DNA of 64,000 nucleotides, taken from NCBI GenBank assembly GCA_040954595.2, contig CM082589.2, positions 5,332,001 through 5,396,000 on the forward strand. Direction: 5' to 3'. This stretch comes from Balanoglossus misakiensis (taxonomy: Eukaryota > Hemichordata). The notes beneath the pieces were generated by a model, which was not told where the DNA came from, searched no databases, and worked only from the letters and a program-made list of their open reading frames with translations. Positions 41,201-53,774 of this stretch are shown piece after piece; within the stretch, counting starts at the first letter, position 1, and each line of letters opens with the position of its first letter. The translations under genes and the position numbers were made by a program.

Positions 41201-43337
41201 AGCTAAAAGACTTGATATAAGGGATGTGTACTATAATGCAAATTTAAAACGGCCGGATGCTAATTAGCAATCCATCATATACTATCAGGGACTCAAACAT
41301 TCAAATTTATATTTCAGATTACATTATCTTTTAATTGACTAAAGCTATCTACACCTTTAACAGTATAGCGATAAATCTTTTCTGGACTGGCCAATGTCCA
41401 AATGAACAGTGGATCTGCCACTGTCAGTTCACACACCTAGTACAGTTTTCCTGCATTACTAGTTCTGCCATCATTTGCAAGTACTGATCTGACCAGTAGT
41501 AACTAAGAGCACTGAAATTGGCCATAAAAAAGCAATCAGCAGAGAGGTCAAACCATTTCCAGTAACTTCAGATCAGAAGTCACGGTTCATGGAACTGAAA
41601 TGCATTAAAAGAATACCCACAATTCTCTCACCTACTCCTGCTGAGCCAACACGCCCTCGTTACGTTGAATGATTAATTCTACCTCTCTCCACATACGACA
41701 ATGTTTTGCCGCCATGTTTGAGCATCAATAAATTACAGAAAATTCTGTTCCAAATATGTACTATCGCTCTGCTGTTCTTTTCGGGTGCTCACACGTGATA
41801 AATTTCAGTAAATCCCTACGTGATCTCTACGGCCAATCACAAAAGCCGTACCATTAGAGACCGCTTCCAAGCCACAAGTATCGAAACATACGAACAATCC
41901 CAGATATGAAATGTGTATGACTCATTACCATTTTAATGCAATGTATCATACACAAATTTATTAGCCACTATAACCTAACATCTGTATAATATACACACCA
42001 GGCCTTGGAATTTTATTTATAACTCCAATGCAAGAGGATGGGTTGTTTATAATATGAAACTCCATACATGGAGCATATTGCAGTATTGTGTTCTCCATTA
42101 GTAGATTCTCCTTGACCACTTGCAGGGACTGAAATCCAAGGAAAAGGGTTGCCATGGTTTGACTTACAAGCCAAGTCCATCTTGGCTGCATTAGCAATCA
42201 TACACAGTGATTCATATCTAGAACAGATCCCCCTTCATTGTTAGCCGCGTTTGTGAAAGAGGTCACTGCCCCTGGGAGTAAACTTGTGAGTCTGGTACCT
42301 ATCTTAGCATATTTATGACTTTAACTTGGGTATTCCAAAGCTTTGAGTACACACGTATCAATTTTACTGGATCTGCACTTCCGAACCCCAAATCCAACTG
42401 TAAAACACATCTCGGTAATGATAAACTTTCAAATTCGAGGTTACACACTTGACTTGGTTATTTTGAGAACTATAATTACACCAGTGGTGGGATATTCAGA
42501 ACATGCGCGTTTTCACAAACGCTACATGTATGTATGAAACAGACACCGGGACACCTATGTGTTTACGCATTAGGGCGACCTCCACAAACCAGAGATCGCG
42601 ACGGTACAACATCCACCGTGTCTGTCCACAGGCGCAATCGCTATCTCGTGAACTGTGTGCGACCTTTAATATCTGTAGGAAGCACACCCAGCAGAAAACA
42701 TCTTTAGGTTATTGATAATGTCATTCAGAAGTGACGTCAACTTTTGTAAGGTAAAAAAAGGGGGACCAGGCCAGCGCACCCACGTAGCAAGGTAGACAAT
42801 CTACCAAACCGCGCGATCGATCCAACACCTGGTTCATGTTTACTACACTGCTATGCAATAAACTTGATAATCAGCTTTGCACCATCACAAGCGGTCATAA
42901 ATATCTTCTACAATGTTTACACAGGCGATCTTTGCAATAGTATATGGTGATTGTCTGGTGAAAATATGCACATACATGGAGCTAAATACGTTAAAATTAA
43001 TGAGAGCGATGTGCTGCTCTCACCTTTGAGAACGCAAAAAACGTATCAAATTCCCGGATGGTCCACCTGCACCAACCTTTGATAGACAGGGTCCATGTTT
43101 TTATTTAAAAGTATGTCTATTTCCACCCGATCGCCTCGAAACGTCTCAAAACGCGTGATATTGACTCGAAATTGACAGTCTTTACTACACAAAATGGCGG
43201 CCACCCAGGTTTGCATGTAGTAATGTAGTCTGTGTAGCGACCAGTTCGTATCTGACCTCGCGATTTCGTTAATTCGCATCAACATGGTTTGTTGACGCCG
43301 CAAATGCAACGGCACTGAGACAATTCCGTTATCCTAC

Positions 43338-43490
43338 CTGCGACAAGCTGCAAAACTGGTTCCTCTACGGGGTTGTAGATATGAAACTCGACCAGACTCC
43401 AGATTACAAAGGGCGTGCTGAAGAGAGACGCTGTCCCGACAGATCTACCCCAAGCTCTGCATTCCCGATATCAATCCGCGCTGAACAAAT
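43338..43490 (-). promoter_or_regulatory. Candidate promoter and non-coding first exon (protein 4.1)
   Basis: A CpG-rich stretch contains a good minus-strand donor (GTCGCAG before GTAGGAT, donor at 43336-43337). It would fit a non-coding first exon spliced to the acceptor at 29704. It lies between the receptor's 3' end and the 4.1 gene. A YY1-like motif, AAAATGGCGGCC, sits at 43191-43202 and a reverse one, GATGGCCGCC, near 43892-43901. The assignment is an inference from position and composition; the exon could equally belong to an unseen transcript. Confidence 0.28.
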
Positions 43491-44146
43491 TTTACAGATT
43501 CGGCATTAATTCTCCAAAACTTCACTGTTTATTGACAATGTTGCAATGATTTTTTATTTTATTGACACGATTTATCAGTTTACCGATATACACGTCAATA
43601 ACTGACTATCATAAAGGACCATTTTTATAGGGCGGAATGATATCTGGATGAATGGGATTCAATAGATACATTAAAGGCGTACGCGGACCGCATCACATAT
43701 TTTTAATAGTGAGACCATTCACCTCATCACCTTGTTTTTAATTTCGCATTCAGATCACGTTTTCTGAGGTCAGGCTACTAATTTCGGTGGTAGAGTTGTT
43801 GCTTCCTTTGTTTTGTTGTCTTCTTGCAAGGACATCTAAGACCGAAATAAAATTGTCCACACCTACGCTGAAAGTAAAACTCAATTTCAAAGATGGCCGC
43901 CACGTATGTAAAACCACGTGACAAATATGGCATGCCAAGGTAAAACACAAACCAAGTAAAACACTTTATCGGGATATTTTCCCTGTTACTAAAATTTACA
44001 GTGCCAATTGAGTTATCAAGTTATTTTCTTAAAACACGTCTTCATTCAACACGGAGTTCAAATCTGCGGTTTTTGGGTCTGTCACAAGCAGATAGTGTCT
44101 AAAGTTAACTATAATGGGATTTCGGACATAGGCCTAGGCCTACCAT

Positions 44147-44704
44147 TTTTATTCACTTGAAAAACCCATTCATATTTAAATTTAGGAAACCGGGCGGGAA
44201 CTGCCACGGCTGTGTGTGAAACCGGGGTGTGAAACCACACCATCGCCTTTTCATAGAAGATTGCTTACATACAGTGGCTGTGGATAAAAAAAAAACAGCC
44301 CCAAGTTCACTTTCAACATGTTTAAAACATGCGCAATAGTCAGTAAACGCAGAACATTGGTCATTTAAGTGGCCTAAACGATGGTTTATATGATTAACAG
44401 ACATGCAAACAAACAAAACTATAAAATGGTGCACATCCCGACGGGATCCCAACAACAGGTCTATTAATTACATTTTCAAGAGGACATTTCCTGGTTTTGT
44501 ACGACAGTATTGTATTTGATGACGTGGACGCTGCTGCTGTTGTTGTCTCCCTTTCTGCTGTTGGATGATACTAGTAATTTCTTTGGATTCAGATTTTGAA
44601 GGCAAAATTCTCGATGGTGAAATTTCTATTGCTATAGAAACAGGCAAATATACACAACAAGAATCACTATCTTTTATGTGCAATAATACAAATGCATTCT
44701 GAAT
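44147..44704 (-). other. Candidate 3' UTR and polyadenylation signal of the adhesion GPCR
   Basis: Minus-strand AATAAA lies at 44147-44152, about 555 bases downstream of the stop codon, and would end the transcript near 44130. No open frame or competing exon is visible in this stretch. Confidence 0.45.
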
Positions 44705-45455
44705 TTAAGACTTGTAGGCCATCTTCTGTCCTTCCACAAAAGTTGCAAACACGTCTTCCTCTGGGACTGGTGAGTTGAGCGAGTAAAATGAGACCTGAAA
44801 ATATAGAAAGGCAAACCTAAACATCAGTATGAGTTTTGCACACATAGTGAAAAATCTGCGCCATACAAATGAGTTTGTGTCAAATCGCATATACTTTCAC
44901 ATTCAGTCACTCCGAGTCGGTCGAAGTCAGTCAGTCAGTCAGTCAGTCTCTCCGTCTCTCGGTAGGCCCTATTATACTTCACATTCTTCGCGTTTATTTA
45001 TACATTTGTCTGCAGTTTTTGTTCGTCTCTGTCCCAGACCGCTCTCATCACCCTCTCCCTCCTCCTCTTCAGCTTTGACGGAATAACTTTGATTGCAAAA
45101 AAGCTAAACAAAAGTACGGACAAACTATTAGCGCGACACGATTCACCTGACTCGCACTTCTGGTGAAATCACTACCCTTCGTTGTTTTGTCAACCAACTT
45201 CTCGTCTGCAAGACACACGTTATAAGAAAGAGTCAATTAACATAAAAATTAGCAGAAATGGTCCGAAAATAAGGACGGAAACCTAGGAAAAAAATCGAGG
45301 AAATTACAAAAAATAATCCTTGCTACTTTAGCTACCGTACCTGATGACAACGATGGTTTTGTGACAAAAGGTCTCCCAGTGCGACTGACTCTGGTTGTGG
45401 AAACCCAGTCGTCATCCTCGTCGGCGTTGTTATTTAATTTCCAGGCGTGTTTCAC
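44705..45455 (-). CDS. Cytoplasmic tail exons of the adhesion GPCR
   Basis: Three exons encode about 85 residues after TM7: a WKLNNN start, an acidic ADEDDDW patch, a Ser/Thr/Arg-rich stretch (STTRVSRTGRPFVTK) and the end VEGQKMAYKS before TAA. Ser and Thr are dense enough for phosphorylation. No domain is recognised and the C-terminus is not a class I PDZ ligand. The tail is the least conserved part of this receptor class, so this block rests on splice phase and codon continuity. Confidence 0.75.
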
Positions 45456-48400
45456 CTGCGAAGTGAAAGACTCTATATTAAGACTTAACCTCTAAGGGAC
45501 ATTGTGATGCAATGTAACGTTCCGAATTTGAAATAAGTTTAAAATGTCGTCTCATTTCGCCGTTAATCCCTTCTCCGGTATTCGACAGGCGCGGCACGCG
45601 AGACTACCCATCCCGCAACACAGCGACTAAAGGAAAAGGGCCAAGGTGGCGTTGAAAGTTCGGAGAAACTATATCGAGAGCAAATGAAGCCAATCCATCA
45701 TCAGATTTTCACCCAGGCTGTTATTGTAAACTTACCTCAGGATTCCACACGACATACAGCATGAACGTCACCAATCCCTGTTACAAAATAAATCAAAACG
45801 AAAATAATTATATGATTATGAATTGATGTTATATTTTGTGTGAATATGTGAACTTGGGGATTGGTTCATTGCCACAAAATCATATCTAAGTGTCAATATG
45901 ACATTATTAATATAACTTACACGGACAAGTGAAAATTTCAGCATCATAATTTCGTGCATGTACATCATGATAAAAAATTATACCGTATTTTCACAATAAA
46001 TTTTTACTCTAAGTCCATTGTATTTTCTACCTGTAGTCCCGTCAGTACAACAAACTGATATGCAAAAATCGTGTCGGTGAACGACAGGTAGCCCGAGGCC
46101 CAGCAGATACCAAGGAGTGGATTCAAAAACATCGCAGACTTCATCGCCGCTCTTTAAAAAAGAAAGGAGAATATAGGTTTACCATTTATGATGGCGCTGT
46201 ACAACCCAAAATACTAGTACTTTATAACAACGGCTGACCATGCTTGAATATTTCTTTCATGTTTACAACTGTAAGATTTCTCTCTCTTATTTTATTGTGG
46301 CCAACATGACCACGATACGCCTGAAAGATTTTTGTCAGGAATTATGGAATTTGCCCGTGATAGCACCAAGCCTATAGTAGTGACCAGACGAGCGAGGGGG
46401 GAGACAGAGACAGAGAGGAGAGATAGGAGAGAGTTAAATCAACTTGGAGAGTGTCGAGCTTACTTAGAAAATGTCAGCCTTTCTTCATCTTTGTACCGCA
46501 ATTCCACCTTTTCAGCCATCAATATTGTCCTTCTGGTAAGGGCTAGCAGCAATACGTTCAACTGCAGGTGAAGAAAACGAGAGAGTGGTCGGTTTTCTAT
46601 CTGTGAGGTTTGTTATCGTCACAGGCACAGAACTATAAGTGTACATTTTCTTTCGGGTATCAAAAGATAAACTGATATACATTGGACAGTTACAGAAAAC
46701 AGGTCGTCAATTTGCTTCAGTGTCGTGGTCTAATATCGATCTCAATTCTTCAGTTTTGACAACATATTCCTCTAGCTATACAATTCATAAAATGTCCACT
46801 TTTAATAATCTTTCGTAGTGTCTGTAGACTGGGCTAACAATTTGGTGATTCTCAACGCCCATGAGAGCGTCATTACCATGAACTACCCTCACGGTTAGAC
46901 TTACGATGAAGATGACGGCAGCGGGACCGGCAAAAGCCCAGATCAATCCGTTCTCAGCGTCCAACCAGCACCTGCGGCGAAAGTGTTCCAAAATGTTATC
47001 GAAGAAATACATCTGTCAAAAGGTATGATATTGTGGGCAGTACCGGGTAGGTTTTCCCCGGACCACTGCGACTGGGTTCTTTTGTGCAGGGACCCTCCTC
47101 TTTCTACGGACATCGAAGCTTTTTTTACGTTTATGCATAGAATATTTATTCAACTTGCAGAATTGTATCGATAGATTCAATAACTTGTACAGGGACAGCC
47201 ACTATAGACAAAATACAAGTGGACTGTATGCACAGTAAAGAAATATTACGAACCAACACAAACACAAAGACATGATACGGTACAAACATTCGTAAGACGT
47301 GGTAAGACATTAACAGGTGGTTATCGAACGTTTGCCCTACCCTTGCTAAGAAAGATTGTTGAGTTCAGTAAGTTCAGTAGTGACAATGTTCCGGGAAGTG
47401 GGGTCGCAAAATAAATCTGTCTTTTCAGTTTCATCGAGAAGATGGTCGTTCCGTGGCCGCACAGGATGTCTGTGATCACACTTGGTGGAAAACTCCGTCA
47501 CCTTTGTAGTTTCGCCAAACAGGCCTGGCCGTCAGATTCTGGTAGGATTACACACACAGTGCCTCAGTGCTACCGCTGGCTGTCATGTCGGTCTCTCCCC
47601 TCAAGAATGGGCACGCAACCTTTTATACCACCTTCCAGGTGCATGGCTGAGCATATTTTCAAGAATAATTTATTCAGAATGATTGTCCACTGTGCTCCAC
47701 TGTCTATTGTTTTAGTTCCTTATCACCTCCTAATTATTCATGAAGACCAAGTCATTGCAGAGATGACTGGTATGTAATCCAGGGCTGGTGAATTGTCCAT
47801 GCGCAGTTACTCCCACTAGTTGCGTGTCATAAATAGTAGAGTTTATTTTGTCAAAGCCGTCAGATGCTAAGATGTGTAACCACCTCAGACAAGTAGACGT
47901 GTTGCAATTCCTAACTGAACTTTAACCACCACACAAAACAACACTGGGCACACAAGACAACACACAACACTATTGCATGTTTATAACTTACGCGTCTCCT
48001 TTTCCGTAGCGGTCATAAAATGCACCGGCCGTAACACCAACGATTATTGATGGAAACCCTGAAATAAATGTATATTTGCGATGCTGTCGTTTGTTGGACG
48101 ATAACAGAAAGGACAAGTACCAAAAAGGAATGTGAACATGTCAACGGGGGCAATACTGATAGTTGAACAAATGGGCCAACCCTTAATTCTCTTATTTTAT
48201 AACCCCCTACCAAAAAATATCGACGACTGTTCGCTGCTGAATTTGCAAGTACACTCACCCCAGCCAATCAAGAAGTAAGTCCGCAGTTTGACGCCACCCG
48301 CGAAGAATTCAGTGGCGCTGGAGAAAACAAACAGGCACTCGGCAAACATCCAAAACACCGTGGCAAGCAAGCTGAAGTGCGTGGCGATGCCAATCCCTGT

Positions 48401-51400
48401 GCACGTCAAGTCAGTCTCCTGAAAAGGGAAAATTGAATATCACTACTTAAGCAACATGTTCCCGATGTTACAGTCACGGGTTTAACATCTATATTATAAG
48501 CTTCAAAACGAAGTGTAGAGATAGGGTAGGCACGCACTTTCCTAAGTTTTCAAAGCTATAAATGTCTGACAATCTGTTGAGGTATTAAATTAAATATAAA
48601 ATGGATCTTACCCCTTTCTTGAAAATTCCATTCCATGTACTGACGTCACTTGCCAGAATCAACCCATAAGACAGTAATGTTGCAAACATTAAATTTATGC
48701 GGACAAATCGATGCATACGATCCATTTTTCTGTACAGTAAATAGAGAAAAAATCGAAAGGTTCAGACCACAGATCGCGATTCTTGTCCTTTGTTGTTCTT
48801 TTTCATTTGTATTTGAGCATTACCACATTGCAACAGTTAAGTTGAGTGTAACACTGATATCAAATGCCAGTCTTCGCTCCCACCCGAAAGTAAATGGTAT
48901 ACCCTTTCTCTGTTAAGCATACCTTAGATAAATGTAGACAATCGTAGCCGCCATCACAGATAATATGGCTAATCCACAGCACGCCAACGTCATATAATAC
49001 AATGCCGCATTTTCTTCCCCTGGTGACTTAAGATAGAGAGAGAGAGAGAGCAATGGCTGATAAAGATGGTGATCTCGGTAGGACAGAGAGATTCAGCGAA
49101 AATATCGATCACAGAGAAAATATTTTAAAGATTTGTCAGGGATATCTCCGATTCGATGTGTACTGGCAGTGCTGACGTACACTGGACGTGCTTAGTTTAC
49201 GCCCAACTTGCGCAATTTTGCTCTCTTACCAGAATATCTGTCACCTGGAGAAGTACTGCAAAATTTGTGGTGTGGTTACAGAAGCACTCGGTGTATCTGT
49301 CAGTGGTTGTCAACACTTCACATCCGACATTATTCCAGGCACCTCCGTTGGCGACGCTGGAATAATAGAAGTGTATAATTCGGTCTTAGTAACTTAAACG
49401 ATTCAATCGGTCCAGAGTGTCACCAAGGTCAATCAGCCATTGTCATACATTCTGGTTTGGTAGACCATCACCAAGATCGTACATATTATCTTAACATTAT
49501 ACGACTGTTATCTTTGATTAATAAGAAGAGTCCATATACTATATTGGAAGAAGTTGTCTGACAGCAAATAACAATCTGGATTTAATATTACTAAACCTTG
49601 TACTTACTTGATTGTGTAATCCCAAAATGCACATCCGGGAACATTATAAACTCCAACCTGTGACAAACATGATTAAATTAGTAAATTAGTAAATCATAAT
49701 TATAGTTTTAGGATTGGGACTGCGTTTGTAATCCAAAGATAAGTTATCGGAGTCCAATTTGTCTGTCTGTCTGTCCAGATTACTTATTAGAAGAGTATAA
49801 TCACAGTGTTACCTGTTGCTGTTGGTGATGTAGACAGTATGTGACAGGGACTGGCATACTGACATCCGATGACGTCGGTATCACACTCAGTGATATCAAA
49901 TCCGGCGCCAATGGACCAGTTACGTTGTAGTGACTTAATTCACCAACGGGTGACATGGACGCATCGGACGAAAATACAGACAGGTTAGATTCGAATACCA
50001 TACAAGTGTACACAGAAAAATGCATTATGATTTCAAATGGCACAACCGTGAGTTTTGGATTTCTCGTTGCAATGATAATACGTCAACTTTTGATCTCGGT
50101 TTCTACATAACGATTTCACCATGGTGATAACTCGGATGAGGATTTCTCAAACTCACACATCATTCGCCATTTGCTTGGCTACAGCATCTTCGATGTCATA
50201 TCTTGGCAGTTGGCCTGTGACGTCACTGTAAGAGATGCCAACCAGTGCCATCCTGTCGTTTGCATCTGAAATATAAGTATCGTTACAGCCAGAGTGAGAG
50301 GCAGGCATGAAGATGGCGAGATTTAATTTTCTAACCATGACATCGTCCGTTGACTGTTTAAACAATTCAATACAGAGCGTCATTCTGTGATGATTCCGTG
50401 TCAATTTTGAACTCTCCGTGTTCAGTATTTCAATTACGCGTATCATTCTCACCTGCAACGCTGCTTTCAATTTCATTTGGATTGATGGAAATTCGTTGAC
50501 AGTCGTTCTCATCTGCGGTTACTGCGCCCTCATGATCACTACCAAAACTCCACCCGAAAGACAATAACTCCGTCGTAGCCATTTCTTGAATTTGATATTC
50601 TGAAATAAAAGTACATACGCAGTGAACCATATAATTCTATTGACTTACACTTAAATGTGAGCCCAAAACTACTGTGTGAATTATTAAAAAGTAGTAAGAC
50701 TTACGGATATTCTTGGATTTAACGCTGATTTTCTGTGATGCGTCTAGTAAATGAGCAATACTTTTCGAAAACTCGTCAACTACTCGAACCACGACAGACT
50801 GCCCGTGGTATTCCTGAAAGATATAATATTAGCTAATTTATTCATTCACGTTGGGTTTAGTTTGAAAACAGAAAAGCAAAATCGAAGTTTGAGATTCATT
50901 TGCAGTCACGTCGTAATTACAAAGGGTGGAAAATTCGGGTTCGGTGATAGGAAACAGTATCTTCCATACAACAACAGTTCACATGTACCGAATATAGGAA
51001 TTTTATGATTCAAGTATTGTTAGAAACGTTGAAATTTTGGCTAGCCCAGAACGGTCTTGTCATGCATGCAGTAGTATTCACATGACGAACTACCTACATC
51101 TTTCAGTTGGTTCCACTGTGTTTTGTACCTGGCGTCTACCAATCCGTTTGCTGTGCGTACGAATGCCTATCATAGGAGCAATAATTATGATAACAACACA
51201 TCCTTATTGTCATTATTTTGAATGATATTTTATTAAATATTTTCCATGAACAAGAGAACGGGAGAAACTGTTACCGTTCAAGTATTAGAATAAAAAAAAT
51301 TAAACCCACACGCGCACTTCGGATAAAACTTTTATTTATATCATTAACTTCTACAGCTTTAAAATTATGAATATTTAACGTTTTGCGAGAACTGTTTAAA

Positions 51401-52703
51401 AATATGAGAGAAGACAGAGTTCACACGAATATTACGATCTGACATTTATGTGATTGTCAGAGAAAAAAACTTTCATTACTTGGTGAATAATGTTAAATGA
51501 GCAAATAAATTAAAATCGATAAGCGGCGCTCTCAAACAAACATCGTCACAAACTGTCAATCAAAAATATCTGACGTCGAGCCAATATTATTTGTGTACTT
51601 ACTCGAACCATACCTGGCAGATCGAAGCCAATCATTACGAAGTCGTTCCTATCCAGGTCAACAAAGGTTGTCGTGGCAACATCATTCAAAAACATAGTTG
51701 TGCGGATAATTTCCCCGGTGTTTAGAGACGCGTTGCCGTGCCCGATCAAGTCGGCCAAGAGGGCCGTCGTGCGTTTGGCGTCGTCAACTTTGACTCTGGT
51801 CTGAAACGCGCTTGTTCGGTTGTGGCTATACTCTTCGAAATAGATCTTCGTGAGAGCCTGCAGAATTGAAATGGTTAGATCAGTTTGGAAGAACTTTTTG
51901 TCGGTGATCATATAATTCAGTGTTTACCCCTATAATTGTTTCCACATAGTGTAATATTTATATCAGACAATTATTGTATTTGGAATGTGTAATTTTCGAC
52001 TAAACAAATTCACTGCAACAAAATTTTCAATCCAGTCAGTATAATACTGATTGATTTTTCCTGCTACATCAACACGTGTAAAAGCATAAACAAATAATCT
52101 TAAAAAAAAGTAATGTTAGTTAATGTATTAGCAAATAAAGGTGTAATGTTTAAATGATTAGGGAAACTGCAAAAATATTTGTTTTTCTTATATTCCTATA
52201 GATCCACTTAATGTGATTAATGGACAGCATGCGCACTGAGCTACGACGCTCAACGTGTTAATGGCACATGGCTAGGGGTCAAAATCCACTTGACTTTTAA
52301 GAATAAAAATGTTTTATAGAAACATAATTTCACAATGTCTCACCTCAATAGGTATGTTGGAATAACTTCTCAGCAAATTTTGAATAGTTAATCGAAATTT
52401 CTCGGAATACCGTGACATGAGGAGCTCCCTTGGCGTTTGAAGTCTGGTGTCATTTTTCAAGTCGCCGTCATCACCGATAACGAAACCCCCAGGAAGGGTG
52501 ATGACGTCAGGAGGGGCAGGTTCTGTCGTGGTTGTCTTGACAACGCTGGTTGTCTTGGGCAGCGTTGTTGCCTGTGGTGACTCTGTGGCCGTTGTCGTTG
52601 GCAACGTGGTGGTTGGCCTTTCCGTGGTCGGAGGCGCTGCTCCGCGCCAAACAAACATAAATGAACAAGCACAAACAAACAAAAACAAACAAATGAGCCC
52701 CAA
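44705..52703 (-). CDS. Adhesion-type G protein-coupled receptor (GAIN/GPS, 7TM), 5' end uncertain
   Basis: Surface receptor of the adhesion (B2) GPCR class. Exons in transcript order: 52344-52636 (or to 52703), 51603-51857, 51098-51166, 50705-50813, 50453-50599, 50157-50265, 49813-50062, 49608-49657, 49245-49356, 48923-49026, 48612-48729, 48259-48418, 47992-48058, 46905-46971, 46464-46561, 46031-46151, 45736-45777, 45341-45455, 45147-45205, 44705-44794. They join in frame to about 810 residues. Order: Thr/Pro-rich stalk, GAIN domain, GPS, seven helices, 85-residue tail. The membrane part is typical of the class (WMFAEC in TM3, CW in extracellular loop 2, LLGICWASG in TM6, LQGLVTF in TM7), but I cannot place it in a vertebrate subfamily. 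The first exon may start at an in-frame ATG at 52701-52703 giving a signal-peptide-like MGLICLFLFVCAC, or be internal with an acceptor at 52637. It is head-to-head with TMEM214. Confidence 0.86.
44926..44948. repeat. GTCA tetranucleotide microsatellite
   Basis: Nearly six perfect GTCA units in the last intron of the adhesion GPCR. Confidence 0.85.
45736..49026 (-). CDS. Seven-transmembrane exons of the adhesion GPCR
   Basis: Eight exons encode TM1 (YYMTLACCGLAILSVMAATI), TM2 (FVRINLMFATLLSYGLILA), TM3 (IATHFSLLATVFWMFAEC), TM4 (TYFLIGWGFPSIIVGVTAGA), TM5 (GLIWAFAGPAAVIFI), TM6 (SAMFLNPLLGICWASGYL) and TM7 (FAYQFVVLTGLQGLVTF). The conserved disulfide pair is present: Cys before TM3 (DLTC) and Cys in extracellular loop 2 (GDACWL). 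The TM7-proximal QGL and YVVWNPE match class B2 consensus. Frame is open through all junctions. Confidence 0.88.
49245..49657 (-). CDS. GPS autoproteolysis motif of the adhesion GPCR
   Basis: Two exons complete the GPS. The expected Cys and Trp pattern is present: CAFWDYTI, then GGAWNNVGCEV, then TECFCNHTTNFAVLLQ. In family members, self-cleavage occurs at His-X before Thr or Ser. Here HTT supplies His and the Thr nucleophile, with cleavage predicted between the two Thr residues. The released strand beginning TNFAVLLQ would be the tethered agonist. Cleavage competence is an inference from conserved residues. Confidence 0.86.
49813..51857 (-). CDS. GAIN-domain exons of the adhesion GPCR
   Basis: Six exons encode the GPCR autoproteolysis-inducing domain. 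The helical subdomain A shows AKRTTALLADLIG, TGEIIRTTMFLND, FVRTANGLVDARYKTQWNQL and VVDEFSKSIAHLL. The beta-rich subdomain B shows LTVVPFEIIMHFSVYTCMVF and SLSVIPTSSD. The Trp in YKTQW is typical of subdomain A in latrophilin-like receptors. The exon at 51098-51166 has overlapping donor options (GTAGGT and, four bases on, GTAGTT); only the first keeps the next exon in frame. N-glycosylation sequons (NRT, NAS, NVT) are present. Confidence 0.82.
52344..52703 (-). CDS. Thr/Pro-rich stalk exon of the adhesion GPCR
   Basis: The exon encodes a mucin-like stretch (PPTTERPTTTLPTTTATES, then PQATTLPKTTSVVKTTTTEP) likely to be O-glycosylated. A 40-residue segment follows (RYSEKFRLTIQNLLRSYSNI) that could be the start of a SEA-like or linker module. 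Two readings of the 5' end compete. In one, an ATG at 52701-52703 gives a hydrophobic leader before RGAA. In the other, that T/G-rich stretch is the polypyrimidine tract of an acceptor (GAGCAG before CGCCTCC) and exons exist further upstream. Phase cannot decide between them. Confidence 0.65.
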
Positions 52704-53465
52704 AAGAAAGCATTGTGGTTTAAAAATCTACACGGAAAGAAAACGTAAGAATTATTTTCTTAAATGTAACAAATATTATAGTACAACAGAGTAAATTTAC
52801 CTGCATTTTAAGAACGCGGGGATCATTGGTCTGGCTGTTTCTCTCACACACATTTCTCTCAATGGTCCGTATTGTCCTCAGAAATATGCCCAAAGTGATG
52901 CGACAAAATCAAACTTACCTTTTTACTGCATTCGACCTTCAAATATTTGCAATCTACTAGTATATTGGTATTTTGAAGTTCTAGCAAAATCTCTGATAAA
53001 AAGATTCAATTCATAACATACACAATGAATAAGACACAATTAATTAAACCGTGTACATAACATAAGAAACTGGTTGCTATGTTGTTCGGGGATATAGAGA
53101 ATAAAAAAACACCCAAAATGCCATCAATAATATAATAGCGCAAAACCGTGAGTTCTTAGAATGCATTATGGTGGCACGAGTAATGAACTGAATTAACCTG
53201 TACGTGAAGGGAAAAAACGACAAAAACAAAAATTGTGATTCGACAAGTGCAGGCCTGCCATCAGCCCATCCACGTTCTTCCTTGACAACAACATCGGTGT
53301 ATCAGCTGGATATAATCTTTGGGCTATTGGAAGTCTTCTGTACCGTCTGAAATAAAAAACATCAAAGAGGTCTCAAACGTGACATTAATGAAAACGATGC
53401 AGAACAAGTTATTCCACAATCGCCCTGTTATAGACGTCTCACTTTTCAATTAAATACGAAAGCCA

Positions 53466-53520
<55 letters not shown>

Positions 53521-53774
53521 AATCAAAAAGGCACTCATGCAGCTGTCGATTTCCCCCAACTTTTCATCATGGATTGTTCGATTTAAACCGGGGGAAGTTG
53601 TTGAGTCTAGAGATGAGGTCGGGTCACTTTCTTTCGGGCCACCCTCCCCACAAACGAATAAAAAAATCGCTTTCTAGAAAGAAACAACAACTATGGGGCC
53701 CCTCCCCCACTACTTAGGTGAAACTTGCGTAGTTAGCTAGAGGGCCCTATCCCGTAATGCATCACTCTTTCAAC
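52704..53774. promoter_or_regulatory. Divergent intergenic region between adhesion GPCR and TMEM214
   Basis: About 1.1 kb separates the two head-to-head genes. It contains a long CT run followed by CA (53466-53520) and, 13-28 bases before the TMEM214 ATG, TATCCCGTAATGCATC. The latter resembles the ZNF143/Staf element found in many metazoan promoters, though the match is judged by eye. A minus-strand open stretch with an acceptor at 53348 (53197-53348) is unexplained and could be an upstream receptor exon. Confidence 0.4.
53466..53520. repeat. CT/CA dinucleotide microsatellite
   Basis: A CT repeat passes directly into a CA repeat in the intergenic region upstream of TMEM214. Confidence 0.9.

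Larger units (their letters stand above)
29704..43337. other. 13.6 kb with no recognised gene (possible first intron of protein 4.1)
   Basis: I found no coding exon on either strand. Contents seen: an inverted-repeat element at 29908-30085, a perfect hairpin at 31993-32031, a 20-base C run at 32123-32142 within a decayed CCCTTTC-type element, and a cluster of TACATGTA palindromes from about 32 to 42.6 kb. GC and CpG content rise after about 42.5 kb toward a likely promoter. Short open frames here look random. Confidence 0.55.

Noticed and set aside
43046-43315. 89-codon minus-strand frame beside the CpG-rich region
   Set aside because: It overlaps the presumed promoter, has no family similarity and contains no convincing splice or start context.
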